Below, piece by piece: positions 1 through 8,740 of a stretch of 40,575 nt of DNA. The notes beneath the pieces are model-generated. The model made no database searches. It saw only the letters and a program-made list of their open reading frames with translations, and was not told where the DNA came from. Source of the stretch: an uncultured Clostridia bacterium (GTDB lineage: Bacteria; Bacillota; Clostridia; Christensenellales; CAG-314); contig CANRHN010000011.1 in the NCBI GenBank assembly GCA_947630425.1, positions 1 to 40,575 of the forward strand. Direction: 5' to 3'. A program made the position numbers and the translations under genes. The stretch's first letter is position 1. Every line of letters starts with the position of its first letter.

Positions 1-259
1 TATTCTTTGCATCCTCCGCGGTAATCGTTTCACCGCCATAGGCTACGCTACCATTACCTGAACGATAACGCCATTCCGAAGTACGTTGACTCTCAGTAGA
101 ATAAATCTCCCCATTGCCCTTGTTATAAATGGTAATAGAAATTTCTTCTGCTTTTGCTCCGTCATGTACAAGTGCGGAAAGTCCCCCTGCCGCGAGCGAC
201 AGTACAAGTACCGCGCACAGCACAATGAGCGTAATTTTCCATTGCTTTGTCCTTGTCAT
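1..259 (-). CDS. Secreted or membrane-anchored protein, N-terminal part (runs off the left edge)
   Basis: Eighty-six codons are visible, starting at the ATG at 259 behind an AGGAGGAAC ribosome site; the rest lies beyond base 1. The protein starts with a short basic stretch (MTRTKQWK), then a hydrophobic segment at about residues 9-31, then Ala-Lys-Ala at 35-37, a plausible signal peptidase I site, and a polar segment rich in Gly, Ser, Thr and Tyr. It is therefore exported or anchored by an uncleaved signal. No known domain can be named from this fragment. Its promoter is unusual (poly-G spacer, 356-384), and the roughly 90-nt leader has two dyads. An envelope or surface role is inferred only from the signal sequence and the promoter type. 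Confidence 0.8.
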   Translation of the reverse strand, partial: MTRTKQWKITLIVLCAVLVLSLAAGGLSALVHDGAKAEEISITIYNKGNGEIYSTESQRTSEWRYRSGNGSVAYGGETITAEDAKN

Positions 260-310
260 AGTTCCTCCTGAATGTATAGTATTTGAATTTTTGTTGTTTT
301 CTTCCGTTTG

Positions 311-357
311 TACCCTTTTTGCCCAATTCGGGCAATATAAGGGTATAGCAATGCTAT
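311..357 (-). promoter_or_regulatory. Dyads at the start site and in the leader of the left-edge gene
   Basis: Positions 345-357 form a perfect palindrome (ATAGCA-A-TGCTAT) overlapping the -10 box and the expected start point, as an operator would. Positions 311-345 form a second inverted repeat (TACCC/GGGTA outer arms, GCCC/GGGC inner arms) that would fold into a stem-loop near the 5' end of the transcript. Confidence 0.5.
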
Positions 358-384
358 GATACCCCCCCCCCAACATTTTGTCAA
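356..384 (-). promoter_or_regulatory. Sigma-A promoter with a G10 tract in the spacer
   Basis: On the minus strand -35 TTGACA (384-379) is followed by exactly 17 nt and -10 TATCAT (361-356). Ten of the 17 spacer bases are an uninterrupted G run (C at 362-371 on the plus strand). Slippage in the run would change the spacing of an otherwise near-consensus promoter. It faces the secreted-protein gene that starts at 259. Confidence 0.75.
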
Positions 385-476
385 CAAATTAAGGCATATT
401 TAAGTAAAATTTTTTCAATTTTTTTTCAGTCCACTCGAAATTTTCCGCCAAGCACCCAAAAAGCCGCAAAAAACAA

Positions 477-506
477 CAAAAAAAATCCCCCGCCAGAAGG
501 CAGGGA
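477..506 (-). terminator. Intrinsic terminator, minus strand
   Basis: CCCTGCC and GGCGGGG arms (505-499 and 494-488) with an UUCU loop are followed on the minus strand by a run of eight or more T (485-477). It lies about 460 bases downstream of the metallophosphoesterase stop and may end that transcript after the repeat region. Confidence 0.55.
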
Positions 507-535
507 ATAAAAAACTTCGTCCCTATCGATTGCTA

Positions 536-723
536 TGTGTCGAAACTCATCCACCGCTCGTCACAGCATTCCCTCGATAGCACCAACCTCGCGCAAGGCT
601 CGGTCGGTTCCGCTATCGGTCGGCTGTTCCTCTCCCCAACAAGTTTCGTTATACTCAACTCATTGGGGTCTCCTCTGCGACATACTCGTACTTCGCTCCT
701 TTGTGTCGAAACTCATCCACCGC
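536..723. repeat. Direct repeat pair in non-coding repeat DNA
   Basis: The same 22 bases occur at 536-557 and 702-723, starting TGTGTCGAAACTCATCC and ending ACCGC. The sequence between them has no convincing gene. It contains smaller echoes such as CTATCGAT/CTCGATAG and GGTCGGTTCC/GGTCGGCTGTTCC. The pattern looks like the remains of two copies of a dispersed palindromic element. Confidence 0.6.
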
Positions 724-805
724 CGTTCGGCGGTCCCCCTTCTCTTGCGTCCTCAAGAGAAGGCTTAAAAATCCCCAACCTTGTTTGACACAGGAGCGAG
801 TATGT
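680..805. repeat. Foldback (palindromic) repeat element
   Basis: Outer arms ACATACTCG (680-688) and CGAGTATGT (797-805) are continued inward by imperfect complementarity (CGCTCCTTTGTGTCGAAAC against GTTTGACACAGGAGCG). Inside are two strong hairpins: CCGCCG/CGGCGG at 720-733 and CCTTCTCTTG/CAAGAGAAGG at 738-763. It has no coding capacity. This resembles the small foldback repeats scattered through many gut Clostridia genomes, a comparison from memory. Confidence 0.6.
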
Positions 806-960
806 TTCCCGAAAAATAATCTGCAACGAACACCTCACAACAAATTTTTACGAAGAAAAACACCCCAACCTTGTTTACCCGGGAGCGAGGGTGTTCGCAC
901 GCAAAACAATCTGCAACGAGGGCGTAGCCCGAAGCGAAGCCCGTTTTGCGGCGAATACCC
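773..960. repeat. Second foldback unit with a tandemly repeated edge
   Basis: A segment beginning CCCCAACCTTGTTT and ending AATCTGCAACGA occurs at about 773-833 and again, diverged, at about 865-923. The second copy runs into a foldback with arms at 889-907 (GGGTGTTCGCACGCAAAAC) and 943-960 (GTTTTGCGGCGAATACCC) around a GGGC/GCCC-rich centre. It ends at the 3' end of the metallophosphoesterase gene. Confidence 0.55.
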
Positions 961-967
961 GTGCGAC

Positions 968-2299
968 TTACGTGTAGTAGCTGTTTTGGCGGTCGTTGAC
1001 GGTGAGCGCGCCGTAGTTCGACTCGGACAACGACACTTCTATCACCGTGACGCCTTTTTCCATCTGTTTGCCGTTTTCGTCCGTCCACAGCTTGGCGTTG
1101 TAGAGTACTTTGTCTTTGAGTATAAGCGGGTTTTGGAAAAATGGGTAGGTGTGATAACCGCAGCACAACCCGTAGCCGAGGTAAATGCCGTCAAAGTAGC
1201 CCTTGAGGTTGTTGACGTGGTCGTGTCCGCAAAACAGCGCCTTGGTGCAGTTGCTGTTTTTGATGTAGCTGAACACGTCGGGGTGGTCGGTAACGCCCTC
1301 CGCATTGCCTTGATAAAAAATTCCCACGGTGTAGCCTTCGTCGCCCCACACGTACTCGCTTGCCTCTTTGTCGCTTTCGCGCACCACGCCCTTGACGTCG
1401 CTGATCGTCACGTTTGGCAGCTGCGCCTTTACCGCGTCGGAAACGCTCCTGCCGCACTCAAGCTCGTGCAGGTAGTACATGTCCGCAAATTGCTTGATGG
1501 GAATGTGGAAGAACATGCTGCTTTGCACGTTGGGGTTGCACTCCTTTATGCCCGCAACAGCCCACTCGTACCAATCCATTTGGTCCTGCCTGATCCAATC
1601 GTACACCCAATCGGTAAGGGCAACGTTTTCGGCGTCGGGGTACATGCCGGAATCCAAGCACACCAAGCTGTAAATGAGATTTTCCGCCGATTTGCTCCCC
1701 TTGAAAATGTTGACGAGAAAGTTGCTGTGCCCGTGTATGTCGCTTGGTCCGCAGTCGAACAGGCAGTACTTGTAGCTTTTGAGCATTTCGCTGATGGTAT
1801 ACTTGCTGCAATCGAATTGGCTGTCGTGATTGCCGAACACAAACGTCCAAGGCTGCTTGCGCTCCTCCATAAATTTGCAAAAATACTTGAATGCGTCGTA
1901 GGAGAACACCGACAAGGTCAAGTCGCCCGTCACCACGCAGATGTCCGGCTTTTCCTTTTTGATGGCGCGATCCAGCAAATCCATTGTTTTGGTGTCGCGA
2001 GTAAAACTGCCGAATTTTATTTGCGGGTCGGCAATTTGCATAATTTTCAATTCGTCGGCGTTTTTGTCTACCACCAACGACGGAAACAGATTCAAATCGA
2101 ACTGCTTGCTGCCGCCGTCAAATTTGTAGCTGCCCCAGGCGCCGTCCGGTTCTTTTTTGTGTACTGCCGCGCGTATGCCGAAAACGGCGACAAGTATCAA
2201 AATGACGGCAAGGAAACCGCCCAAAATGGACCACACAATTTTGCGGCGTTTTTTGCGTTTTGCTTTGTATTCTTCTGTGTTTTTGTCTTTTTTTGCCAT
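968..2299 (-). CDS. Membrane-anchored metallophosphoesterase (calcineurin-like)
   Basis: This 443-residue protein has a basic N-terminus, one transmembrane helix at about 21-42, and an extracytoplasmic calcineurin-like phosphoesterase domain. The metal-site motifs appear in the family order: D91-P-Q93 (for D-x-H), G125-D126-L-T, G156-N-H-D159, H265 and G358-H-D-H361. The first motif has Gln where many members have His, and the second has Leu-Thr where GDN is common; both occur in divergent members. The likely role is hydrolysis of phosphoesters outside the membrane; the substrate cannot be told. A weak SD (AAAGG) precedes the ATG. A -10 box TATCAT (2328-2323) lies 17 nt from a poor -35 (TTGCGC, 2351-2346). 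It is probably monocistronic, with a terminator just upstream and repeat DNA downstream. Confidence 0.85.
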   Translation of the reverse strand: MAKKDKNTEEYKAKRKKRRKIVWSILGGFLAVILILVAVFGIRAAVHKKEPDGAWGSYKFDGGSKQFDLNLFPSLVVDKNADELKIMQIADPQIKFGSFTRDTKTMDLLDRAIKKEKPDICVVTGDLTLSVFSYDAFKYFCKFMEERKQPWTFVFGNHDSQFDCSKYTISEMLKSYKYCLFDCGPSDIHGHSNFLVNIFKGSKSAENLIYSLVCLDSGMYPDAENVALTDWVYDWIRQDQMDWYEWAVAGIKECNPNVQSSMFFHIPIKQFADMYYLHELECGRSVSDAVKAQLPNVTISDVKGVVRESDKEASEYVWGDEGYTVGIFYQGNAEGVTDHPDVFSYIKNSNCTKALFCGHDHVNNLKGYFDGIYLGYGLCCGYHTYPFFQNPLILKDKVLYNAKLWTDENGKQMEKGVTVIEVSLSESNYGALTVNDRQNSYYT

Positions 2300-2361
2300 G
2301 ATTTTTTACCTTTTGTACACCAATGATAACATAAAAAACCTTTTTGCGCAACACCGAATTT

Positions 2362-2391
2362 AAGTAAAAAGCCCCGACATTGCGGAGCTTT
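2362..2391 (-). terminator. Intrinsic terminator of the dnaG-rpoD operon
   Basis: On the minus strand AAAGCTCCG (2391-2383) pairs with CGGGGCTTT (2376-2368), followed by a short T run. It sits 13 bases after the stop of the zinc-ribbon gene. Confidence 0.75.
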
Positions 2392-2403
2392 GAAAAATGC
2401 AAG

Positions 2404-3111
2404 CTATTCCTTTTTGAAAATTATTCTGCCGCAGTGTTCGCAGCGCATGTAGGTTTTGCCGGCAAATTGCGCGTCCACCTGCGCCTTGGGCATTTCCATT
2501 CGACAGCCGCCGCAACGCGTTCCGTCCTCCAAGGGCACAAACACGGGGTACAAACCGCCGTCCGCCACCTTTTTGTAGATGTTGAAAATGTTTTCGTCAA
2601 TGGACTTTTTAAGCTCCGCTTGCCGCGTGCGAATTTCGTTTACGCGAGGCTTGACCTCGGCAGCCGCCTTGTTGAACTCCTCGTCGCACTTGCGGAAGCC
2701 CGCAACAAGACGCGGAAGTTTGGCGCTTGCCTCGTCAAACGCTTTTGAAATGTCCTCGCCGTCGCGCAAAATGCGTTTGATTTCCTTTTCCACGTTGTTA
2801 AGCTCGGCAAGCTGCTCGTTGAGCTTTTTGTTCATGTAGTTAAGCTCGTCCTCATCCTCGAGAGAGCCTATTTCTCGGGAGTGGTCCTCGATGATTTCCG
2901 TGATGTTTTGGACCGTTTGCTGCGCTTGCGCAAGCTGATTTTTAAGCTCCAAGGCGCGCGCGTCCAAACGGTTGATTGTTTCCTCGCACTCCTGACTTGC
3001 CGCTTTGTACTGACGGCGTTTGACAAAGCTTTCGTTTTTGCGAAGCTCGCGCTCGATGCGGTTCAGCTCGCCGTCCAGCTGTTGATACTGTAGCATTTCT
3101 TCTTGAATCAT
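2404..3111 (-). CDS. Coiled-coil protein with C4-type zinc ribbon (zf-RING_7/DUF164 family)
   Basis: Of its 235 residues, about 1-175 are almost entirely charged and helical with heptad-like spacing, predicting a long antiparallel coiled coil. The C-terminal part carries C200-x2-C203 and C224-x2-C227, a zinc ribbon. This is the architecture of the DUF164/zf-RING_7 family, often proposed to bind nucleic acid; its exact role is unknown. The ATG overlaps the trmK stop by 4 bases, so the two are translationally coupled, and it is the last gene of the dnaG-rpoD operon. In many Bacillota a Nif3-like gene follows trmK; here this gene does. Confidence 0.85.
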   Translation of the reverse strand: MIQEEMLQYQQLDGELNRIERELRKNESFVKRRQYKAASQECEETINRLDARALELKNQLAQAQQTVQNITEIIEDHSREIGSLEDEDELNYMNKKLNEQLAELNNVEKEIKRILRDGEDISKAFDEASAKLPRLVAGFRKCDEEFNKAAAEVKPRVNEIRTRQAELKKSIDENIFNIYKKVADGGLYPVFVPLEDGTRCGGCRMEMPKAQVDAQFAGKTYMRCEHCGRIIFKKE

Positions 3112-3755
3112 TGTTTTCCTCCCACGACTGCCAGCGCACGTTCCACAAGGCTGAGCCTTTTTTCAACGTCGGGGTCTTTGCAGTCACAAAGTATTTTTTT
3201 TAGTTTTGCCCTTTCCTTGTCAAGAAAAAGGCGAAAGTCCTCGCTCGGACAAAGCAGATTGGTTTTGCCGAACTCCAATTCCAATTCCGTCAACTGCTTG
3301 GGGCTGACTGCGCGCTCGGCGACAATCATGTTGTAAAACTTTCCGTTTTCGCACATCATCTCGTCCGAGACGATTTTGTAGCTCGTCTGAAGGTAAGCAC
3401 GCACCTCTCGCGCGTTGCGATTGGGCTGTAAAACAAGACATGGGGGCGGAAAACTTGCTTTGGAGCAAATGGAAATTACTTCCAAGCCGCCCATACCCGC
3501 AATCACCGCGCAGTCCGTCTGCAGTTGTCCCAAGCCGTCGCGGCACAAAAACGTGCAGCTTGGGAGAAGGCTCGGCGGACAGTTGTCGCGCGCTTTGTTC
3601 AGGCTCAGAGCCGAAACGTCCACAAAAACGACATGCTTGGCTTTGCCGCCCACAAGCGCGTTTATGCCCACGTAGCCGTGGTCGCAGCCCACGTCGGCAA
3701 GCACATTGCTGTGTGGCAGTAACGAAACGAGCTTGTCAATCCTTTTGGTAGACAT
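3108..3755 (-). CDS. trmK: tRNA (adenine(22)-N1)-methyltransferase TrmK
   Basis: A 215-residue class I SAM-dependent methyltransferase of the TrmK (YqfN, COG2384) family, which makes m1A22 in tRNA. The SAM-binding loop DVGCDHGY (21-28) is the typical TrmK variant. Acidic motif II lies around VFVDVS (43-48), followed by AGMGG (86-90) and QPNRN (110-114), family signatures. The C-terminal helical extension is present, and the length is close to family norms. The start overlaps the last base of the rpoD stop, which together with the gene order dnaG-rpoD-trmK supports the call. Confidence 0.93.
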   Translation of the reverse strand: MSTKRIDKLVSLLPHSNVLADVGCDHGYVGINALVGGKAKHVVFVDVSALSLNKARDNCPPSLLPSCTFLCRDGLGQLQTDCAVIAGMGGLEVISICSKASFPPPCLVLQPNRNAREVRAYLQTSYKIVSDEMMCENGKFYNMIVAERAVSPKQLTELELEFGKTNLLCPSEDFRLFLDKERAKLKKILCDCKDPDVEKRLSLVERALAVVGGKQ

Positions 3756-4804
3756 CAGTCAAGGTAGTCCCTGAGTTTTTTGGATTTGGTGGGGTTGCGC
3801 AACTTGCGCAGAGCCTTTGCCTCTATTTGACGAATACGTTCGCGGGTAACGTTAAATTCCTTGCCCACTTCTTCCAAGGTGCGTTGCTTGCCGTCGTCCA
3901 AGCCGTAGCGAAGGCGTATGACCTTTTCCTCGCGCGGGGTGAGCTTGTGCAATGCCTGAAAAAGCTGTTCGCGAAGCATCGATTGCGCCGCCACGTCGCT
4001 TGGGGGAGCAGCCTTGGTGTCCTCGATGAAATCCACAAGATGGCTGTCCTCTTCCTCGCCTATGGGCGTTTCCAAGCTGACGGGATCCTGCGCAATTTTT
4101 TGTATCTCCACCACCTTTTCCACGGTGATTCCCATGTAGTCGGCAATTTCCTGTGGGGTGGGTTCTCTGCCCAATTCCTGCAACAAAGCGCGTTGCGCGC
4201 GCACCTGACGATTGATGGTTTCCACCATGTGTACGGGTATACGTATTGTGCGGGCTTGGTCGGCTATGGCACGGGTGATTGCCTGTCTGATCCACCAAGT
4301 GGCGTAGGTGCTGAACTTGAAGCCTTTGGTGTAGTCGAACTTTTCCACGGCTTTCATCAAGCCCAAATTGCCTTCCTGAATGAGATCCAAAAACAACATT
4401 CCCCTGCCAACATAACGTTTGGCTATGGAAACTACAAGACGCAGGTTGGCTTCGCTTAGCTTTTGTTTGGCTTCCTCGTCGCCGTCCAGCATGCGTTTGG
4501 CAAGCTCGGCTTCCTCGTCGCTGGAAAGCAGCGGCACCTTGCCTATATCCTTGAGATACATCTTTACGGGGTCGTCCACCGCCACGTCGCCGATGTTGCG
4601 GTAAAGCGCGGAATTGTCCTTTTCGAACGTATCTACGATTTTGACGCCGTTTTGTTCCAGATAACGGTAAATTTCGGCATTTTGCTCGGGCGTGAGGTCG
4701 GTGTTTTCCAAACGGGACTCTATGTCCTCGTAAGAAACCTTGGTAACACCGCCGCTCTTGATGTCCTCCAGCAAGCCTTGAAGATATTGTTGTGTGATTT
4801 CCAT
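3755..4804 (-). CDS. rpoD: RNA polymerase principal sigma factor (sigma-A/RpoD)
   Basis: At 349 residues this is a short, Gram-positive type housekeeping sigma factor. A reduced region 1.1 (about 1-70) precedes region 1.2 ([11 protein letters not shown], 78-88). Region 2 follows with [12 protein letters not shown] (120-131), the core-binding [19 protein letters not shown] (140-158) and the -10 recognition helix [17 protein letters not shown] (164-180). Region 3 starts at RTIRIPVHM (185-193), and region 4 holds the -35 reader [18 protein letters not shown] (319-336). Every recognition residue expected of a sigma-A is there, consistent with the TTGACA/TATAAT promoters in this window. The SD is AGGAGGAAAC, and the gene starts 8 bases after dnaG. 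Confidence 0.98.
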   Translation of the reverse strand: MEITQQYLQGLLEDIKSGGVTKVSYEDIESRLENTDLTPEQNAEIYRYLEQNGVKIVDTFEKDNSALYRNIGDVAVDDPVKMYLKDIGKVPLLSSDEEAELAKRMLDGDEEAKQKLSEANLRLVVSIAKRYVGRGMLFLDLIQEGNLGLMKAVEKFDYTKGFKFSTYATWWIRQAITRAIADQARTIRIPVHMVETINRQVRAQRALLQELGREPTPQEIADYMGITVEKVVEIQKIAQDPVSLETPIGEEEDSHLVDFIEDTKAAPPSDVAAQSMLREQLFQALHKLTPREEKVIRLRYGLDDGKQRTLEEVGKEFNVTRERIRQIEAKALRKLRNPTKSKKLRDYLD

Positions 4805-4812
4805 GTTTCCTC

Positions 4813-6579
4813 CTAACTTTGTCTCATGTCGGTAATCTTTTTGCTAAGCTCGGCAAGTTGAGCGAGCAGCTCGCCGTTGTCGGGATTGTCTTTGATTTGT
4901 TTGGTAAGCTCCTCGCGTTTGAGCTTGAGCTTTTCCACGGTTAAAAGCCGCCTACATTCGTAAAAATAGCGTTCGTTGACGGCGCGCTTTTCCTTTGACA
5001 GGTCCACGTCGATGATTGCGGAGTACTGCTCCTGTCGGGCGTTGGGACACACCGTGTACAGCATGTCCATTGTCGGCTTTACGCCGCGGCTTCGGCAATC
5101 CAGAATGTAATCGAACACGTCGGACAGAAAAGCGGAATTGCACAGCGGCTTTTCGTCAACGGAAGCGTAGCTTTCGCCGCTAAGTATGCACGCCGCAACA
5201 AAGTACTTTGCCTTGTCCTCCTGCGAAAGGTTTTCCCCTTCAAGCTCGGGCACTTTCTCTGTGGATTCCGTCAGCTTTCGGCGAAAGTAGTCCTCGCTGT
5301 AGCCCGTTTTGAGCGAAACGGACGTGATATAGCGCGCTTGCCGCACGTCGTCCAGCGATTTGAGCATCGTCAACGCGCCCTTGACGTACTTTGGCAACGC
5401 GTTGTTGCGTTTGGCACTGTCCGCGCTGTCGATGGGAAAAGCGTTTTCCAACAGCTTGAGCTTGTAGTCGGGCAGCGGCAACGCTTCCTCAATCAGCTTG
5501 TCAAATGCGTCCGAACCGTACTTTTTTATGTATTCGTCGGGGTCGAGCTTTTCGGGAACGGTCATCACGCGCACTTCCAAGCCGGCTTTGTCAAGCAGGT
5601 CCATTCCCCTGACGGTGGCTTTTTGTCCTGCGGCGTCGCCGTCATAGCAGATGTACACCGTGTCGGACAATCGGGAAAGCCACTTGGCTTGCTGTTCGGT
5701 AAGAGACGTACCCATGCTCGCGACAGCCCCCTTGAAGCCCCCTTGGTACATGGCAATGACGTCCATGTAGCCCTCCACTACCACAAGATTGCGCAATGCT
5801 GTTTGCTGTTTTTGCTCCTTGGCAATGTTAAGGGCAAAAAGGGTGTCCTTTTTTACAAAAATGGGCGATTCCGACGTGTTTTTGTACTTGCCGTGCGAAA
5901 TTGTATAGTCGTCCAAGCCCCGTCCGCCAAAGGCGATCACCTGCCCCTGCATGTTGAAAATGGGCACTATCAGTCTGCCTGTCAGCGCGTCTACTTCGCC
6001 GCGAGGATTTTGCTGCAGCACACCGCATTTGACGCAATCCTCCACGCTGAAGCCCTTGGATTTGAGGTGCTTGCTCAACGAAAAGCTGTCGGGCGAGTAA
6101 CCTATTCCGAACTTTTTGACTGTTTCGTCGTCAAAACCGCGCTTTGCCATGTACTCGCGCGCCACCTTGCCCACATCGCTGTAATATGCCCGATAGTAAA
6201 ACCGCGCGGCTTCTCTGCAAATTGCAAGATAGGTCTCCCGCTTCTTTTTGCGTTCGCGAAATTGATTGTCGTCACGGGCGGCGGCGTTTTCCGGCATGGG
6301 AATTCCCGCACGCTTGGCAAGTATCTCGCACGCCTCCACAAAGGTACAGGACTCGTATTTTTCCACAAATTTGATAACGTCGCCGCTTTCGCCGCAACCG
6401 AAACACTTGTAAATTTGCAAATTGCGATTTACGTTGAAGCTCGGCGTTTTTTCTCCGTGAAAAGGACAGCGCGCCAAAAAACCGGACCCGCTGCGCCTTA
6501 GCTCCAGATAACCGCCTATAACGTCAACTATGTCGTTGTTGCGCTTTACTTGTTGAATAAAATCCGACCAATCTGCCAT
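4813..6579 (-). CDS. dnaG: DNA primase DnaG
   Basis: The 588-residue replicative primase makes RNA primers at the fork. The N-terminal CHC2 zinc finger has C38, H41, C59 and C62 ([11 protein letters not shown]...CFGCG). The catalytic core and TOPRIM domain follow, with E269 in VVEGYMDV, D313-G-D315 in [10 protein letters not shown], and the DPDEY motif at 346-350. The C-terminal third is the helical helicase-binding region, less conserved. An SD of GGGGAA lies 5 nt before the ATG. It is the first gene of the dnaG-rpoD-trmK-zinc-ribbon operon. The 150-base upstream gap holds the V-ATPase terminator and AT-rich DNA with only weak promoter candidates (for example TTGAAA, 17 nt, ATTATG). Confidence 0.97.
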   Translation of the reverse strand: MADWSDFIQQVKRNNDIVDVIGGYLELRRSGSGFLARCPFHGEKTPSFNVNRNLQIYKCFGCGESGDVIKFVEKYESCTFVEACEILAKRAGIPMPENAAARDDNQFRERKKKRETYLAICREAARFYYRAYYSDVGKVAREYMAKRGFDDETVKKFGIGYSPDSFSLSKHLKSKGFSVEDCVKCGVLQQNPRGEVDALTGRLIVPIFNMQGQVIAFGGRGLDDYTISHGKYKNTSESPIFVKKDTLFALNIAKEQKQQTALRNLVVVEGYMDVIAMYQGGFKGAVASMGTSLTEQQAKWLSRLSDTVYICYDGDAAGQKATVRGMDLLDKAGLEVRVMTVPEKLDPDEYIKKYGSDAFDKLIEEALPLPDYKLKLLENAFPIDSADSAKRNNALPKYVKGALTMLKSLDDVRQARYITSVSLKTGYSEDYFRRKLTESTEKVPELEGENLSQEDKAKYFVAACILSGESYASVDEKPLCNSAFLSDVFDYILDCRSRGVKPTMDMLYTVCPNARQEQYSAIIDVDLSKEKRAVNERYFYECRRLLTVEKLKLKREELTKQIKDNPDNGELLAQLAELSKKITDMRQS

Positions 6580-6677
6580 TTGTTCCCCGCGCGCATAATT
6601 TGCCTTGCGTAAAGTTTTTCAAAAACAATGCAAAGCGACAAATATACACTTTTTCCTATTTATAAATACAGTCGAAA

Positions 6678-6708
6678 TCAAAAAATTCCTCTAAAACAGA
6701 GGAATTTT
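6678..6708 (-). terminator. Intrinsic terminator of the V-ATPase operon
   Basis: AAAATTCCTCT (6708-6698) and AGAGGAATTTT (6692-6682) form a perfect 11-bp stem with a 5-base loop, and the last four T continue into a T6 run on the minus strand. It lies 22 bases after the ntpD stop. Confidence 0.9.
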
Positions 6709-6730
6709 GTGCCAAAAATCTTTGGTTTTT

Positions 6731-7354
6731 TTATCTGTTTATGATATCTTTTACCTTCATCAAACGAACCGTAGCGGCACGTTCGTTCTCGTCCAACTTC
6801 ATTTTGATGTACTTGATGGTCTCCGTAAGCTGCGGTATCATGATGTTTTCCAGAGCGTTGACGCGGCGTTTGTTTTTTTCTATTTCTTCCGCCAACATGT
6901 TGCAGGTTTTTTCCGTTTCCGCAAGCTCAACAAGCTTTACGATGACGGCGTTTAGCCCGCGTAAGCTGCCGTCCAACTTGGGCGTGACGGTTAAAAAGCT
7001 GTACGGGTACAACTCTCCGCCGTTGTCGTCAATCTGCATTTGCGGAACTTCGATGCCCATCACCTTGCGTTTGGAGCAACGAAGCGTTATCGTGCGGGAG
7101 GGTATAAGAATGGCTTCCTCCACTACGCGCTCGTCCTCCACGGCGCGTGCGTCGGCAAAAGCGTTCAGCGCGGCGCAAAGCTCCTGCTCGGTTTGTTCGC
7201 GCAGGCGTTTGTTTTCCTGCGCCAACTCGATAAAACGGCGAATCATCTCGTCCGTTTTGTCCTTGAGCAGCTTGTGACCTCTTACCGCGGTTTTAAGCCT
7301 GCCTTGCAGCCGCTTCATTTCCATGCGGGTTGGGTTGACATTCAAAACAGCCAT
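6731..7354 (-). CDS. ntpD: V-type ATPase subunit D (central rotor shaft)
   Basis: A 207-residue subunit D, the long coiled-coil axle that turns inside the A3B3 head. The start (NVNPTRMEMKRLQGRLKTA) is the conserved family opening. The two long amphipathic helices flank a middle segment with VPQMQID, and the C-terminal helix returns along the first. It is the last gene of the operon, 3 bases after ntpB and just before a strong terminator. Confidence 0.96.
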   Translation of the reverse strand: MAVLNVNPTRMEMKRLQGRLKTAVRGHKLLKDKTDEMIRRFIELAQENKRLREQTEQELCAALNAFADARAVEDERVVEEAILIPSRTITLRCSKRKVMGIEVPQMQIDDNGGELYPYSFLTVTPKLDGSLRGLNAVIVKLVELAETEKTCNMLAEEIEKNKRRVNALENIMIPQLTETIKYIKMKLDENERAATVRLMKVKDIINR

Positions 7355-7357
7355 CTG

Positions 7358-8740
7358 TTACTCCTCTTGCTGCGGTTTGTAGTACTTGTCAAGCATTTCT
7401 TCCGAAATACGCTTCAGCTCGCTGCGCGGCAAAATTCCGAGCAGCTCCCAACCGAGGTCAAGCGTTTCCTCTATGGTGCGGTTGGTGTTGAAGCCTTGCG
7501 CAATGTAGCGTTTTTCAAACTCCGCCGCAAATTTGGCGTAGAGCTTGTCGGTGTCGGAAAGAGCCGCCTCGCCCAATATTGCCGAAAGCTCCTTTGCCTC
7601 TTTGCCCTGCGCATAGGCGGAAAACAATTGGTTCATTGTGCTTGCGTGGTCCTCGCGCGTTTTGCCCGTGCCTATACCCTTGTCTTTCAGACGGGAAAGG
7701 CTGGGCAGCACGTCTATCGGCGGATTGAAGCCGCGTTTGTACAGCTCGCGCGAAAGAATGATTTGCCCCTCGGTGATATAGCCTGTAAGGTCCGGAATGG
7801 GATGCGTTTTGTCGTCCTCGGGCATGCTGAGAATGGGTATCTGCGTTATGCTGCCCTTGCACCCGTGTATACGTCCCGCGCGTTCGTATATCTGCGCAAG
7901 GTCGGTGTACATGTAGCCGGGGTAGCCGCGACGTCCCGGTACTTCCTTGCGCGCAGCCGACGTTTCACGCAGAGCCTCGGCGTAGTTGGTGATGTCGGTA
8001 AGTATCACAAGCACCTGCATGTCCTTTTCAAATGCAAGGTACTCCGCCGCCGTCAACGCCATACGCGGCGTGGAAATACGTTCGATTGCGGGGTCGTTGG
8101 CAAGGTTGATAAACATCACCGTGCGTTCGATTGCGCCCGTTTTGTTGAAGTCCTTGATGAAGAAATCCGCTTCCTCGTAGGTGATACCTATTGCGCCGAA
8201 CACCACCGCAAACTTTTCGTCGTTGCCGAGTACTCTTGCCTGACGGGCTATCTGCGCCGCCAACTGCGCGTGAGGCAGTCCGCTTGCGGAAAACACAGGC
8301 AGCTTTTGTCCGCGCACCAGCGTGTTCAAGCCGTCTATAGCCGAAACGCCTGTTTGTATAAACTCGTTTGGGTAGTCGCGCGCGTAAGGATTGACGGGTT
8401 GACCGTTGATATCCAACCGCTCGTCGGCAATGACGGGCGCGCCGCCGTCGATGGGTTCGCCCATGCCGTTAAACACTCTGCCAAGCATATCTTCGCTTAC
8501 AGCAAGCTCGAGACTTCTTCCCATAAACCGCGCTTTTGCAGTGGAAATTTTCAACCCCTGAGTGCCCTCAAACAACTGAACGAGGGCGCGGTCGCCGTCC
8601 ACCTCAAGCACCTTGCCGCGTCTGATTTCGCCGTTTTCCTGCTTGATTTCCACAAGCTCGTTGTAGCTTACCCCGCTGACGCGGTCCACCAACATCAGCG
8701 GTCCGACCACTTCGCGAATGGTTTTGTATTCCTTAAGCAT
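7358..8740 (-). CDS. ntpB: V-type ATPase subunit B (non-catalytic head subunit)
   Basis: A 460-residue B subunit, full length for the family. It begins with the usual [19 protein letters not shown] beta-barrel. The nucleotide fold has the degenerate loop [19 protein letters not shown] in place of a Walker A motif, as expected for the non-catalytic subunit, and [15 protein letters not shown] follows. The arginine-finger region lies in the segment with [21 protein letters not shown]. It overlaps the 3' end of ntpA by 8 bases, so translation of A and B is probably coupled at 1:1. Confidence 0.97.
   Translation of the reverse strand: MLKEYKTIREVVGPLMLVDRVSGVSYNELVEIKQENGEIRRGKVLEVDGDRALVQLFEGTQGLKISTAKARFMGRSLELAVSEDMLGRVFNGMGEPIDGGAPVIADERLDINGQPVNPYARDYPNEFIQTGVSAIDGLNTLVRGQKLPVFSASGLPHAQLAAQIARQARVLGNDEKFAVVFGAIGITYEEADFFIKDFNKTGAIERTVMFINLANDPAIERISTPRMALTAAEYLAFEKDMQVLVILTDITNYAEALRETSAARKEVPGRRGYPGYMYTDLAQIYERAGRIHGCKGSITQIPILSMPEDDKTHPIPDLTGYITEGQIILSRELYKRGFNPPIDVLPSLSRLKDKGIGTGKTREDHASTMNQLFSAYAQGKEAKELSAILGEAALSDTDKLYAKFAAEFEKRYIAQGFNTNRTIEETLDLGWELLGILPRSELKRISEEMLDKYYKPQQEE

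Noticed and set aside
535..788. Overlapping small plus-strand frames in the repeat region
   Set aside because: They consist of foldback repeat sequence and lack ribosome sites.
701..2326. Long plus-strand reading frame of 541 codons
   Set aside because: It is antisense to the metallophosphoesterase, has no ribosome site, and its composition (rich in Val, His, Phe, Ala) is that of a shadow frame.
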